From assembly GCA_963729815.1 (NCBI GenBank), contig CAVSPU010000002.1:620001-684000 (forward strand): DNA of 64,000 bases, given 5' to 3'. The notes below the pieces were generated by a model. That model searched no databases. It saw nothing but the letters and a program-made list of their open reading frames with translations, and had not been told where the DNA came from. This DNA is from DAHUXN01 sp963729815 (lineage in GTDB: Bacteria > Acidobacteriota > Terriglobia > Acidiferrales > UBA7541). Of this stretch, positions 44,790 through 54,024 are shown piece after piece (within the stretch, counting starts at the first letter, position 1; every line of letters starts with the position of its first letter). The position numbers were made by a program, and so were the translations under genes.

Positions 44790-46076
44790 TTAATGGATGT
44801 GCTTGGTTTTCTTCTGCAAGTAATCCAACAGCAGATACTGGCCGAGCGTGTAGGGTGTCGTGAAATACGCCTTGCCGTGGCATAGCTCGGTGACTTTCTG
44901 TACGAAGTGGATCAGCGTGTAGTCGCTGGCCAGCATGAACGTGTTGATGAGGATTCCCGCGCGGCGGCACTTGGCCACTTCCTCCATCGTTTGCGTGACG
45001 ACCAGAGGGTCGAGACCGAAGGCGTTCTTGTAAATGCGGCCGTCTTCGAGAGTGAGCGCCGAAGGTTTGCCGTCGGTGATCATGACGATCTGCCGCATGT
45101 CTTTTTTCTGGCGGTTCAGGATGCGCTGGGCGAGGCGCAAGCCTTCGCGCGTATTGGTGTAATAGGGTCCCACTTGCACGCGAGCCAGTTTGCCGATGGG
45201 AATTTCCTCGGCGCTGTCGTGGAACAGGACGCAGTGCAACGAATCGCCGGGATACTGCGAACGAATCAGATGCGAAAGGGCGAGCGCGACGCGCTTGGCC
45301 GGCGTGAAGCGGTCTTCGCCATAAAGAATCATGCTGTGGCTGCAATCGAGCATCAGGACGGTGGCGCAGGAACTTTGATATTCGCACTGATGAACCATCA
45401 AGTCCTGGTAATCGATCTCCAGAGGGACGGCCGGCTCGTGATTCGCGCTTTGGCGGCGCAAGGCGTGGAAGAGCGTTTCCGGAATGTCGAGATTCAGAGT
45501 ATCGCCGAATTCGTAAGGCCGAGACGTACCGCTGGCCTCGATGCCCGTCGCCAAGTCGCGAGTGTCGTGGCGTCCAAAGCTGCTCTTGCCGAGCGAAGCG
45601 AGCAAGTCGCGCAGCGTCTTGAATCCGAGAAAATCGAGCGCCTTGTCCGTAACTTCGAACCGCGCCGAGATTTCCTGCTGTCCCGGAGGGCCGGCCTGTC
45701 CACCGGGCGTTTGCTCGGGCGGCGGCGTGACTTGCGGCGGCTGCGGGGAAATGTAGCCTTCCTGGGTCATGCGTTCAACGAGCTGGTCGATCAGATCGCG
45801 CAGCTTTTGGTTTTGCTCGAGGTTAGGATTTTCGAGCAACTCTTCCATCATTTCCGGCGGAAGCAAGTCGCCTTCCTCGAGAGCGCGCAAGATGGCCTGC
45901 CGCAACTGTTCCATCATTCGCTCGGGCGAATGCTCCGGATCCATTTCGTAGACGCCGTAGAACTGGGATTCGAACCCGCTCTGGAGGAGGAAATCCGAAA
46001 GGCGGCTCATCAGTTCTTGCAGATCGATGTCGTCGGCTTCCTGGCCCGTGTATTTCTTGTAGCGAATGTATTTCAT
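44790..46076 (-). CDS. VWA-domain protein partnered with a MoxR/ChlI-like ATPase
   Basis: 428 residues from ATG 46076, within the stop of the upstream methyltransferase gene (ATGA). Residues 1-105 are acidic and helical. A proline-rich linker (PQPPQVTPPPEQTPGG, ~111-126) follows. The C-terminal von Willebrand A domain has an intact MIDAS: DCSHS (Asp244, Ser246, Ser248) and the later MITDGKPSAL. This layout of acidic region, Pro linker and VWA recalls the ChlD/BchD and CoxE-type partners of AAA+ chaperones. The metal-dependent VWA would bind a client or the ATPase ring. Confidence 0.85.
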   Translation of the reverse strand: MKYIRYKKYTGQEADDIDLQELMSRLSDFLLQSGFESQFYGVYEMDPEHSPERMMEQLRQAILRALEEGDLLPPEMMEELLENPNLEQNQKLRDLIDQLVERMTQEGYISPQPPQVTPPPEQTPGGQAGPPGQQEISARFEVTDKALDFLGFKTLRDLLASLGKSSFGRHDTRDLATGIEASGTSRPYEFGDTLNLDIPETLFHALRRQSANHEPAVPLEIDYQDLMVHQCEYQSSCATVLMLDCSHSMILYGEDRFTPAKRVALALSHLIRSQYPGDSLHCVLFHDSAEEIPIGKLARVQVGPYYTNTREGLRLAQRILNRQKKDMRQIVMITDGKPSALTLEDGRIYKNAFGLDPLVVTQTMEEVAKCRRAGILINTFMLASDYTLIHFVQKVTELCHGKAYFTTPYTLGQYLLLDYLQKKTKHIH

Positions 46077-46615
46077 GCTGCCAGCCCGGAACTGATTTTG
46101 TGTTTTGCGTGAGGCATGCGAGGCAGCCATCGGCCGACGGAAGCGCAATAATCTTGATATGGAGCGGCGAACTTTCGACTCAAAGTGGGTTCCTCGTAGA
46201 AAACGACAAGAAGATGCGCGGCGAGAATCATCACCGCCGCCATCAATACGATCGATGCCGAACGCAAATAAAGGCCAAGGCCGAGAAGAAAAGCGAATCC
46301 ACCGATGTACATCGGGTTCCTGACGTACCGATACGGGCCGGCGGCGACGAACCTGGTGGGAGGGTCAAAAATGGCGGGAGTCCCGCGGCCGCGGACGACG
46401 AACGTTGCAATGCAAAGAATCGCCAGAACGGCTCCCGCACACATGAAGATCAGGCCCACCGGAACCACCGCGTGCGGCACGGAGCCGATTTTCGCGTCCA
46501 TTCTCGCGTCGATTTTTGTGTCATGGACACGGAGTTGCAGGGCGATCCAAATGAAGAGGGCGAAGAAGCCCGAGGCGTAAATCAGCGAACGGAAGGCATC
46601 GAACAAGGTTTTCAT
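46073..46615 (-). CDS. Isoprenylcysteine carboxyl methyltransferase-like membrane protein
   Basis: 180 residues with four to five hydrophobic helices. The C-terminal half carries the ICMT/PEMT signature: AAGPYRYVRNPMYIGGFAFL and, after the next helix, YEEPTLSRKFAAPYQDYCAS, which bind S-adenosylmethionine and the membrane substrate. It starts 12 bases after the AAA+ gene stop and overlaps the VWA gene by 4 bases, so it is embedded in the AAA+/VWA operon. Bacterial substrates of this family are mostly unknown. Confidence 0.85.
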   Translation of the reverse strand: MKTLFDAFRSLIYASGFFALFIWIALQLRVHDTKIDARMDAKIGSVPHAVVPVGLIFMCAGAVLAILCIATFVVRGRGTPAIFDPPTRFVAAGPYRYVRNPMYIGGFAFLLGLGLYLRSASIVLMAAVMILAAHLLVVFYEEPTLSRKFAAPYQDYCASVGRWLPRMPHAKHKISSGLAA

Positions 46616-46627
46616 ACGCCACCTCCC

Positions 46628-48154
46628 TCAATTGAACTGCCTCCGCGGCATGCGGCTGGGATTTTCGCGCGGCTCGGGCGCCTTGCGTGCCTCGGCGTAG
46701 AAGCCGCGCTCTTCGCTGCGACTGATTCGCTTATGCGCCCACAATCCTTCGAGGACGAACTCGGCGGCCGCGGCCTGGACCGCGGGATCGTCTTTCGGAG
46801 CGATGCCGAGCGCGGACGTATGATCGAACAGGCCCGGGACTTTTTTCAGCTCGGCCAGATGCTCGGACGCCTTTGTCGTGGCCGCAACTTTTAACTCGCC
46901 GCCGGCTTCAAACCACTGCACGACGGACTGCAAATTCGTGTCGGCGAAGTATTTTGTGAAGGTTTTCCCGATGGCCGAGCGAATCAGTTCGCGGGCAATG
47001 GTTTCCGCGCCGCGCAGCTCGCCTTCGTATTCGAGCTCAAATTTTCCGGTCATGGAGGGGATGGCGGCGTAAATGTCAGCGACGCGCGCGACCGCCACTT
47101 TGTCGCCATTTCGAATGGCGCGCTGCTCAGCGTTGCTGACGGCATTTTCGAGGCAAGAAATCGGCAAACGCTGGCTGACGCCGGAACGACGGTCGACGCG
47201 CTTGTCGTCGCGCGCCTGAAAGGCAATTTCCTCGGCCACTTCGCGGATATAGGCTGGAATTTCAATGCGCGTGCGACCATCGCGGGAGGTCCACGATTCT
47301 TGCGAGGTGATGGCGATGCCTTCGTCAAGCGTGGCAGGGTAGTGCGTGCGAATTTCGGAGCCGATGCGGTCCTTGAGAGGCGTGATGATTTTTCCGCGCG
47401 CCGTGTAGTCCTCGGGATTCGCGGTGAAGACGAGGAGGATGTCGAGAGGCATGCGCACGGGATAGCCCTTGATCTGCACGTCGCCCTCTTGCATGACGTT
47501 GAAGAGGCCGACCTGGATCTTGCCGGAGAGATCGGGCAATTCGTTGATGGCGAAGAGACCGCGATTGGCGCGGGGCAGCAAACCGTAATGAATCGTCAGT
47601 TCGTTGGAGAGATCGTGGCCGCCCTTCGCGGCGCGGATGGGGTCGACGTCGCCCAGGATGTCGGCAATGGTCACATCGGGCGTCGCGAGCTTTTCGACGT
47701 AGCGGCGGTCGCGCGACAGCCAGGCAATCGGCGTGGCGTCCCCTTCTTTTTGCAATTTGTCCTTGCAGGCCTGGCAGATCGGGCGGTAGGGGTTGTCGTT
47801 GATCTCGCAGCCTGCGATCACGGGGATCGCGTCATCCAGAAAGCCGGTGAGTTCGCGCAGGATCCGCGTCTTGGCCTGCCCGCGCAGGCCGAGAAGGATG
47901 AAATGATGGCGCGAGAGAATCGCGTTGACGATTTGCGGAATTACGGTGTCGTCGTAACCGCGAATACCCGGAAAGAGCTCCTCGCCGGCGGTCAATTTGC
48001 GCATCATGTTTTCGCGAAGCTCATCCTTCACGGTGCGCTTCCCGCAGCGCGCTTCATTCCATGCGCTTTTTTTCAGCTCGCCGAATGAATTCGGTTTGTT
48101 CAGCATATTGTTTGGGCTCTCTTCCCGCACCTGCCGCGCTGCTTCCTTGGCCAC
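46628..48154 (-). CDS. MoxR/ChlI-like AAA+ ATPase with atypical Walker motifs
   Basis: 508 residues from GTG 48154 with GGAGGAG upstream. AAA+ landmarks are altered: Walker A is GLRGQAKT (89-96; Ala94 where Gly is usual) and Walker B is LFAINEL (Asn204-Glu205 where Asp-Glu is usual). Sensor 1 (VFTANPEDYT) and the RNRG-like PRANRGLF segment look normal. Between them is an insertion with CEINDNPYRPICQAC (Cys116, Cys127, Cys130), a possible metal knuckle. Homologues are often annotated magnesium chelatase. Partnership with the downstream VWA protein suggests a MoxR-type client-remodelling or metal-insertion chaperone rather than true Mg chelatase. Confidence 0.85.
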   Translation of the reverse strand: MAKEAARQVREESPNNMLNKPNSFGELKKSAWNEARCGKRTVKDELRENMMRKLTAGEELFPGIRGYDDTVIPQIVNAILSRHHFILLGLRGQAKTRILRELTGFLDDAIPVIAGCEINDNPYRPICQACKDKLQKEGDATPIAWLSRDRRYVEKLATPDVTIADILGDVDPIRAAKGGHDLSNELTIHYGLLPRANRGLFAINELPDLSGKIQVGLFNVMQEGDVQIKGYPVRMPLDILLVFTANPEDYTARGKIITPLKDRIGSEIRTHYPATLDEGIAITSQESWTSRDGRTRIEIPAYIREVAEEIAFQARDDKRVDRRSGVSQRLPISCLENAVSNAEQRAIRNGDKVAVARVADIYAAIPSMTGKFELEYEGELRGAETIARELIRSAIGKTFTKYFADTNLQSVVQWFEAGGELKVAATTKASEHLAELKKVPGLFDHTSALGIAPKDDPAVQAAAAEFVLEGLWAHKRISRSEERGFYAEARKAPEPRENPSRMPRRQFN

Positions 48155-48213
48155 GAGCGATTCTCCTCCGAACAGTGTAACGCCGCGCGGTTCCTGTAGC
48201 CACGGCTGCCGTG

Positions 48214-48831
48214 CTAATTCAGTGCGTGTCCGTTGCCGCGAGCCCGTTCGCGCCGCTCATTCAAGTACACCAATTGCGGCAACCACTCCTTCAATCTCTC
48301 ATGAAGATGCGCCTGACGGTCTGCTTCGCTGCGCATTTCCAGCAATACCTGCTTTTCATCCACGTCCAGCGGCAAGGATCCGGCCATCGCGTATGCGGGC
48401 GAAACGTTCGATTTCGGCGCAAGCGTTTCCGGGCCGCGATTGAAAAGCAGCCAGTAACATTGCTCGTAAGCGTCCAACAGTTCCTTGGATGCCGCGGGGT
48501 AAGAAATCGGCGACTCATCGAGGCATTCGATGGCAGCTTCGAAGTAGGGCTTGTCGTCGAAGACTTCCTTGATGTGAAACGGCGATTCGCCGCGCGTCAG
48601 GATGTCCATCTCTCCGTTGGCCTGCTGGCGCACCAGATTGACAATCGCCGCCGTGCAGCCCACCGTGGCGATGCCCTGCTTCTGCGCCAGGATCACTCCG
48701 AATTGCAGCTTCATGCTGAGGCACCGGCGAATCATCAATTTATAGCGCGATTCAAAAATGTGCAGCGGCAGCGGGAGGCCGGGAAACAGCACGAGATCGA
48801 GTGGGAACAAAGGGATGCGCGTCGGCTTCAT
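48214..48831 (-). CDS. Lon N-terminal (substrate-binding) domain protein
   Basis: 205 residues, covering only the LON_substr_bdg (PUA-like) fold: TRIPLFPLDLVLFPGLPLPL, HIFESRYKLMIRRCL and FGVILAQKQGIATVGCTA. There is no AAA or protease domain, so it is a stand-alone Lon-N protein. Such proteins are common but their role is unresolved, possibly as client adaptors. It is followed downstream by the AAA+ operon with a ~60-base gap. Confidence 0.85.
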   Translation of the reverse strand: MKPTRIPLFPLDLVLFPGLPLPLHIFESRYKLMIRRCLSMKLQFGVILAQKQGIATVGCTAAIVNLVRQQANGEMDILTRGESPFHIKEVFDDKPYFEAAIECLDESPISYPAASKELLDAYEQCYWLLFNRGPETLAPKSNVSPAYAMAGSLPLDVDEKQVLLEMRSEADRQAHLHERLKEWLPQLVYLNERRERARGNGHALN

Positions 48832-48896
48832 TTCTGCGAGACCGTTAACTCCAGCATAACAGAATCTGATTTTACGTGTTGCCGCGGCCGGAACGG

Positions 48897-49238
48897 CTAC
48901 CCGAGCTCATCGAGCGCGGCCTGCATTTCACTGAGAGCGTGCTCATCACCGGCCTTCGCAGCCTGGGCGACGCCGTCGGCGAGCACCTTGCGCGCCTCTG
49001 CCGCGCGGCCGAGGGTCGCCAGCATACGTCCATACTGAAAATAAGCAGCGACATATTCAGGCTTGGCGGAGAGGAGCAGTTTGAAATTGTCTTCCGCGGC
49101 GACAGTGTCACCCTGGTTGACGCACTCCATGGCCAGGCCATAACGGCCAAAGGCATCGGCGGGATGCTTGGCGACGAATTCTTCGAGCATCTGGCGCCGG
49201 TTCTTCGCAGGAGCGTTGGTTGTTTGGGGCGTATCCAT
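48897..49238 (-). CDS. Short TPR-like protein
   Basis: 113 residues. Two to three TPR helices are visible (DAFGRYGLAMECVNQGDTVAAE; PEYVAAYFQYGRMLATLGRA; AEARKVLADGVAQAAK). No signal peptide, so it is likely cytoplasmic. It probably shares a promoter region with the divergent thioesterase gene (start 49297). Confidence 0.7.
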   Translation of the reverse strand: MDTPQTTNAPAKNRRQMLEEFVAKHPADAFGRYGLAMECVNQGDTVAAEDNFKLLLSAKPEYVAAYFQYGRMLATLGRAAEARKVLADGVAQAAKAGDEHALSEMQAALDELG

Positions 49239-49296
49239 GATGTGGCGTATTATAGCGGTCTCGATTCAGTAAGCAAATTTCCGTGGGGGATGCTCC

Positions 49297-49869
49297 TTGA
49301 AAAAACGGCGGGGCGCAAGAGGTGGCAAAGGCAGCGCGAGGCGGTCCAAAAAGGCGCGGAGGCGCACGATCGAGCCCGCAAACACGGGGCTTCCGGCGAA
49401 GCCCGTGAGCGAATCGCGTTCGGAGATGCTGGAAGCGGTGCTGCCGAACGACGCGAATCCGCTGGGCTACATCCTGGGCGGACGCGTGATGCACTTGATC
49501 GACATTGCGGGAGCCATCGCCGGCCACCGGCATTCCGGGAGCTATCTCGTCACGGCGTCCGTCGATTACCTCGATTTTCGGAGTCCGATTCATATCGGCG
49601 ATTTGATCGTATTGAAATCTGAGGTGAATCGAGTGTTTCACACGTCGATGGAGGTCGGCGTGAAGGTCTTCTCCGAAAACATTCTCACGCGCGAGCGCAA
49701 GCACACTTCGAGCGCATACCTGACCTATGTCGCCGTCGACCAGAATCTGAAAACGCACGCGATCCCTCCGCTGTTGCTGGAAACGGATGAAGACCGACGC
49801 CGCTGGCGCGAGGCCGGGGAACGCCGCAAGATTCGCCTGGCGCATCGTTACAAACGTCCGCAGGTTTAG
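49297..49869 (+). CDS. Acyl-CoA thioesterase (hotdog fold, YciA type)
   Basis: 190 residues. The start is TTG 49297 with GGGGGA upstream; no better ATG precedes the core. The N-terminal ~40 residues are very basic (KKRRGARGGKGSARRSKKAR) and outside the family. The hotdog domain follows: LPNDANPLGYILGGRVMHLI with the catalytic Asp/Asn region, DIAGAIAGHRHSGSYLVTAS, and FRSPIHIGDLIVLKSEVNRV. It hydrolyses cytoplasmic acyl-CoA esters. It converges on hemG with a 12-base gap. Confidence 0.85.
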   Translation: MKKRRGARGGKGSARRSKKARRRTIEPANTGLPAKPVSESRSEMLEAVLPNDANPLGYILGGRVMHLIDIAGAIAGHRHSGSYLVTASVDYLDFRSPIHIGDLIVLKSEVNRVFHTSMEVGVKVFSENILTRERKHTSSAYLTYVAVDQNLKTHAIPPLLLETDEDRRRWREAGERRKIRLAHRYKRPQV

Positions 49870-49881
49870 ATCCGAGCGCCG

Positions 49882-51261
49882 CTAGGACGAATGCTGCAGA
49901 TATTCCTGGACCGCTTTCGCAGTGCGGAATCCCTGCGCGACGCAACTTCCGAGAGAAGGTCCGTCGAGGTAATTTCCAGCGACAAAAATCCCGGGGAGAG
50001 ATTCGAGTTCGTCCTGAATCGCGGCAACGCGTTGCGCATGGCCAAGGTTATATTGAGGCAACGCGCGCCGATGCCGCCAGACGTGCCGCGCCGCGGGCGG
50101 GCCGCTGATGCGGAGCACTTTGACGAGTTCGTCGCGGATCAAATTCGCGATTTCCGTTTCTTCCATTTGCACAAGGGCCAGGTCGAGCGCGCCACCAGCG
50201 AAGCTGGTCATCAGCACCATTCCGTTGGGTGCGCGCCCTGAGAAGAGAGAGGAATTCCAAATCGTGCCAAGAGTACGCATCTTCTCGCGGCGCGGCACGA
50301 GGAAACCGAATCCGTTCAGCGCGTGGCCGACGAATTCGCGGCGGTACCCCTCGGCGACGACAGCCACGGGCGCGTACGGGATTCCCGCCAGGGTCGCGGC
50401 AAGAAGTTGCGAAAGTCCCTGTGCCAGGCGAGACGCTTCATAGGCGGGCGTGGCGAGCACAATCGCGTCCGCGTGCAATGTCGCTTCTTGGGCGGCCCCG
50501 GAGCAGTCGATCGTCCAGCCGGGAGCGCCGGCGGCAGCGCGCGCAACGGACCTGGCAGCCACCTGAGTGGCGCAAAGGTGCCCCAATTTCCCCGCCAACG
50601 CGGCGATGAAGCTGCCCATCCCCCGCTTGAAGCCAGCGAAAGTCGGCCGTTCGCGCGGGCCGTCGCCGCCCTTGCGCGACTTCATAGCTCCGCGCAAGAC
50701 GCTGCCATACTCCTCTTCCCACTGGGCCATCACAGGGAAGGTGCTGCGCAAACTCAACTTCTCCGGATCGCCGGCAAACACGCCGGACACGAATGGGCCG
50801 GCAAGATGTTCCAGGATTTCAGTGCCGAATTTCCGGCGGACGAAATCGGCGAAGGATTCGTCGTCCTCGGGCGGTTTCGAGTGGCGAAACGCTTCGCCAA
50901 ACAGACGGGCCTTCGAACCCATGCTGAGAAGGGAAGTGGTCAACACGGAAGGAGGCGACATGGGAGCAGAATGCAGGTTGCCGCCGAGCAAGACGTATCG
51001 CGGCGTTTGCGGTGGCGCCTCGAGGACTTCGTTCTCGAATCCCGCGGAGCGAATCAACTCGCGCAGTTCCGGCGTCATTTGAAAACTTTGCGGGCCAGAT
51101 TCGAAGAGGAAACCGTCTTGCTCGACGGTCGAAATCATGCCGCCAGGCTTTTCGGCGGCCTCCAGCACGCGGACGCTGACGCCGATTTCGCTGAGGCGTA
51201 GCGCGCAGGCAAGCCCCGAAATTCCGGCTCCGACGACGATGACTTGATGTGCCGAGGTCAT
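49882..51261 (-). CDS. hemG: Protoporphyrinogen oxidase (HemY/HemG type, FAD, oxygen dependent)
   Basis: 459 residues. The FAD-binding N-terminus VIVVGAGISGLACALRLSEI...VRVLEAAEKPGGMI is the standard dinucleotide motif of PPO/amine-oxidase-like proteins. The C-terminal FAD motif LESLPGIFVAGNYLDGPSLG is also present. It oxidises protoporphyrinogen IX (or, in coproporphyrin-pathway bacteria, coproporphyrinogen III). Last gene of hemE-hemN-hemG. Since hemN makes protoporphyrinogen, the protoporphyrin branch is implied. Confidence 0.9.
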   Translation of the reverse strand: MTSAHQVIVVGAGISGLACALRLSEIGVSVRVLEAAEKPGGMISTVEQDGFLFESGPQSFQMTPELRELIRSAGFENEVLEAPPQTPRYVLLGGNLHSAPMSPPSVLTTSLLSMGSKARLFGEAFRHSKPPEDDESFADFVRRKFGTEILEHLAGPFVSGVFAGDPEKLSLRSTFPVMAQWEEEYGSVLRGAMKSRKGGDGPRERPTFAGFKRGMGSFIAALAGKLGHLCATQVAARSVARAAAGAPGWTIDCSGAAQEATLHADAIVLATPAYEASRLAQGLSQLLAATLAGIPYAPVAVVAEGYRREFVGHALNGFGFLVPRREKMRTLGTIWNSSLFSGRAPNGMVLMTSFAGGALDLALVQMEETEIANLIRDELVKVLRISGPPAARHVWRHRRALPQYNLGHAQRVAAIQDELESLPGIFVAGNYLDGPSLGSCVAQGFRTAKAVQEYLQHSS

Positions 51262-51288
51262 GAGCGCGCCAATGCGTTTACACGCATA

Positions 51289-52668
51289 TCAGAGAGTTTT
51301 CGAGAAGAGCGGCCGCGCATCCATTTTTTGCTCGCGGAGGTAGCGGTCGAAAGGCATGGCAAGATTGCGGATGAAGATGCGGCCCAGCGTTGTGACGATG
51401 ATTTCATCACGATCGAGAAGCACGAGGCCGTCGTCGCGCATGGGTTCGAGTTCGCGAATTTCGTTGGCAAAGTAGTCGTCAAAGGGAATCTGGAATTTGT
51501 CTTCGATTTCCGGTTTGCGGATGACCGCGTGGCACAAAAGTTTGGTGATGACTTCGCGGCGCACAATGTCGTCAGCATTCAGCCGGTAACCGCGCATCGT
51601 TGCGGCGCCGCGTTCTGCAACCGTTGATTGATATGGCGCCACAGCGCGGTCGTTTTGGGCATAGGCCGCGCCGATGCTGCTGATCGCGCTCACGCCCATG
51701 CCGTAGAGATCAGCGCCCGCCTTCGTCGTATAGCCTTGGAAATTGCGATAGAGCGTGCGTTCGCGCTGTGCCATGGCCAGTTCATCCGATGGCCGCGCGA
51801 AATGGTCCATGCCAATATAGACGTAACGTGCCTCGGTAAATTTGCGAATGCCCGCCTTGAAGATGTGAAACTTCTCCATGCCTTCGGGAAGGTGTCCTTG
51901 AAACGCGCCCTGCTGTTTGCGCAGCCAGGGCACATGCGCGTAACTGAACATGGCGATGCGATCGGGGGCGAGTTGCAGCACTTTGTCGACGGAATCCGAG
52001 AACGACGCCGCGGTCTGATACGGCAGGCCGTAAATCAGATCGACATTGATGCTGCCGAAACCAAGTTCGCGCGCCGCGAGAATCAAATCGCGCGTGAGTT
52101 CGAAGGGCTGCACGCGGTTAATCGTTTTCTGCACTTCGGGGGTGAAATCCTGAATGCCCATGCTGAGACGGTTGAAGCCTAGCTTCCGCAACATTTCGAG
52201 GTGCGCGCGCGATGTCACGCGCGGATCGACTTCAACGCCGATTTCCGAATTTGGCGCGAAGGAAAATCGCTCGCGCGTGTGACGGAACAGGTCATCGAGC
52301 TGCTCGGGAGAAAGATACGTCGGCGTGCCACCGCCCCAATGGAACTGCACGACTTCGCGCCCGCGGGAAACGAAGCGGCTGACGTGGTCGATTTCTGTTT
52401 TCAACGACTCGAGATAGGGAATCGCGGCCTTCTTGTCTTTTTGTATGACGACATTACAGGCGCAAAAAAGGCAAAGGCTCTCGCAGAAAGGAAGGTGCAT
52501 GTAAAGCGAGACGGGCGACGCGGCATTGTCGGCCTTGGCGAAAAATTCCTGGAGATCGGGTTGGCCGAATTTTTCGTCCCAGACAGGCGCAGTCGGATAG
52601 CTTGTGTAGCGCGGACCGGGGCGATTGTATTTCGCGAGAAAATCCTCGCTGACTTCCAGGTCCGGCAT
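51289..52668 (-). CDS. hemN: Oxygen-independent coproporphyrinogen III oxidase
   Basis: 459 residues from ATG 52668 (MPDLEVSEDF); GTG 52692 is an alternative 8 codons earlier. The radical-SAM site is CESLCLFCAC (Cys62, 66, 69, 71), the CX3CX2CXC form that distinguishes genuine HemN from HemW-like proteins. YTSYPTAPVW, VVQFHWGGGTPTYLS, and GVEVDPRVTS are HemN-typical. It decarboxylates two propionates of coproporphyrinogen III anaerobically. Located between hemE and hemG. Confidence 0.93.
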   Translation of the reverse strand: MPDLEVSEDFLAKYNRPGPRYTSYPTAPVWDEKFGQPDLQEFFAKADNAASPVSLYMHLPFCESLCLFCACNVVIQKDKKAAIPYLESLKTEIDHVSRFVSRGREVVQFHWGGGTPTYLSPEQLDDLFRHTRERFSFAPNSEIGVEVDPRVTSRAHLEMLRKLGFNRLSMGIQDFTPEVQKTINRVQPFELTRDLILAARELGFGSINVDLIYGLPYQTAASFSDSVDKVLQLAPDRIAMFSYAHVPWLRKQQGAFQGHLPEGMEKFHIFKAGIRKFTEARYVYIGMDHFARPSDELAMAQRERTLYRNFQGYTTKAGADLYGMGVSAISSIGAAYAQNDRAVAPYQSTVAERGAATMRGYRLNADDIVRREVITKLLCHAVIRKPEIEDKFQIPFDDYFANEIRELEPMRDDGLVLLDRDEIIVTTLGRIFIRNLAMPFDRYLREQKMDARPLFSKTL

Positions 52669-52711
52669 TTCGAGGTTTGCGTGTGTGTTCACGATGATTG
52701 CGCTCGCATGT

Positions 52712-53794
52712 TTATTCCGCGATGTTCGCGGCCCGCTTCGTATCTGTTTGTGACAATTCGCGCGCCGCGGCCACAAAAGCTCTCGCATTCTCAACGGGCG
52801 TCGTGGGCAAAATGCCGTGGCCGAGATTCAAAATGTGGCCGGTGGCATTCGTCTTGCCAATGGCTTCGCGCACGGCGGAGCGGATATTTTCCCCAGTGGC
52901 CAAGAGAATCGCCGGATCGACATTCCCTTGCAAGGCAATTCTCGGCCCTAAATTCGCGCGAGCCTCGGCTAAATCCGTTCGCCAATCGACGCTCAATACA
53001 GTTGCGCCTGAACGCGCGAGTGCCGGAAGCAAATGCGCGCCGTTTTTTGCGTAAAGTATCACCGGCGCTGGGCTGGGATTCAGTTGTTCGACGAGCGCTT
53101 GAGTGGGAGGCAGCGCGAAGGCTTCGTAATCATGCGCGGAGAGTTCGCCGGCCCAGGTGTCGAAGATTTGGACGGAAGTTGCGCCGGCTTCGATTTGCAT
53201 TTTCAGATATCGCGCTGTGACGCGCGCGATTTTATCGAGCAGGGCGCGAAGCAGCGCCGGTTCCGTGTACATCATGCGCTTGATGGTGGGAAGCTCGCCG
53301 CGCGTGCGGCCCTCGACGAGATAGCAGGCCAGGGTCCAGGGCGCTGCGGCGAATCCGAGAACGGGAACATCGCCGTCCACGGTGCGAGCGATGGCGCGAA
53401 TGGCGTCGCCGAGGAATCGCGTTTCGAGCGAGGGATCGAATTCCTTCAGCGCCTTTACGGCGCCCGAGTCGCGGACGGGGTGGCCGAGCCGCGGCCCATC
53501 GTCATTGATTTCGAGCGGCACGCCCATGGCTTCGGCGACGATGAGAATGTCGGAGAAGACGATGATCGCGTCGACGCCGAGTCTGTCGTAAGGCTCGAGC
53601 GAAACCTCGGCGGCCAGGTCGGGCGTCTTGGCGACTTCCAGAAACGAGTAACGCTCGCGGATTTTCTGGTAGCCGGGCAGGTAGCGTCCCGCCTGGCGCA
53701 TGATCCAGACCGGCACGCGCTCGGGCCGCTCGCCACGCGCCGCTTGAAGGAAGAGCTCCTTTTTGGTGGTCGTCGATGATTGTACCGGGCTCAT
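52712..53794 (-). CDS. hemE: Uroporphyrinogen III decarboxylase
   Basis: 360 residues from ATG 53794 with AGGAAG upstream (longer frames lack it). Conserved motifs: PVWIMRQAGRYLPGYQKIRE near the N-terminus, VDAIIVFSDILIVAEAMG with the catalytic Asp, and GFAAAPWTLACYLVEG. It converts uroporphyrinogen III to coproporphyrinogen III in the cytoplasm. First gene of the leftward haem operon, divergent from hemX. Confidence 0.95.
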   Translation of the reverse strand: MSPVQSSTTTKKELFLQAARGERPERVPVWIMRQAGRYLPGYQKIRERYSFLEVAKTPDLAAEVSLEPYDRLGVDAIIVFSDILIVAEAMGVPLEINDDGPRLGHPVRDSGAVKALKEFDPSLETRFLGDAIRAIARTVDGDVPVLGFAAAPWTLACYLVEGRTRGELPTIKRMMYTEPALLRALLDKIARVTARYLKMQIEAGATSVQIFDTWAGELSAHDYEAFALPPTQALVEQLNPSPAPVILYAKNGAHLLPALARSGATVLSVDWRTDLAEARANLGPRIALQGNVDPAILLATGENIRSAVREAIGKTNATGHILNLGHGILPTTPVENARAFVAAARELSQTDTKRAANIAE

Positions 53795-53918
53795 TGAGTG
53801 GCTTCCTGACTTCCATCTTAACAGAACACCTTCCAGGCGCCGCAAGCGCTGCGAGCCGTCCCCGGACAACCTCTGGATGGATAGCTTGATTAAAGGCGGC
53901 CGCATTAGTGAGGGATTG

Positions 53919-53947
53919 TTGTGACACCCTGCAATCGGCGCTAAGAT
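53919..53947 (+). promoter_or_regulatory. Candidate sigma70 promoter of the hemX operon
   Basis: TTGTGA (53919-53924) and TAAGAT (53942-53947), each 4/6, are spaced 17 bases about 78 bases before the hemX ATG. Weak but correctly placed in the divergent hemE/hemX gap. Confidence 0.35.
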
Positions 53948-54024
53948 GACTGAATGGTTGTGTGCCGCAACGGAGCTATTGTCTCACTGGGCGTAAAGTC
54001 AATCGCAGAGACCGGCTGTCTTCG

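Noticed and set aside
46628..48154. True magnesium chelatase for chlorophyll synthesis
   Set aside because: No bch/chl genes, altered Walker motifs and no ChlH; the MoxR/VWA chaperone model fits better.
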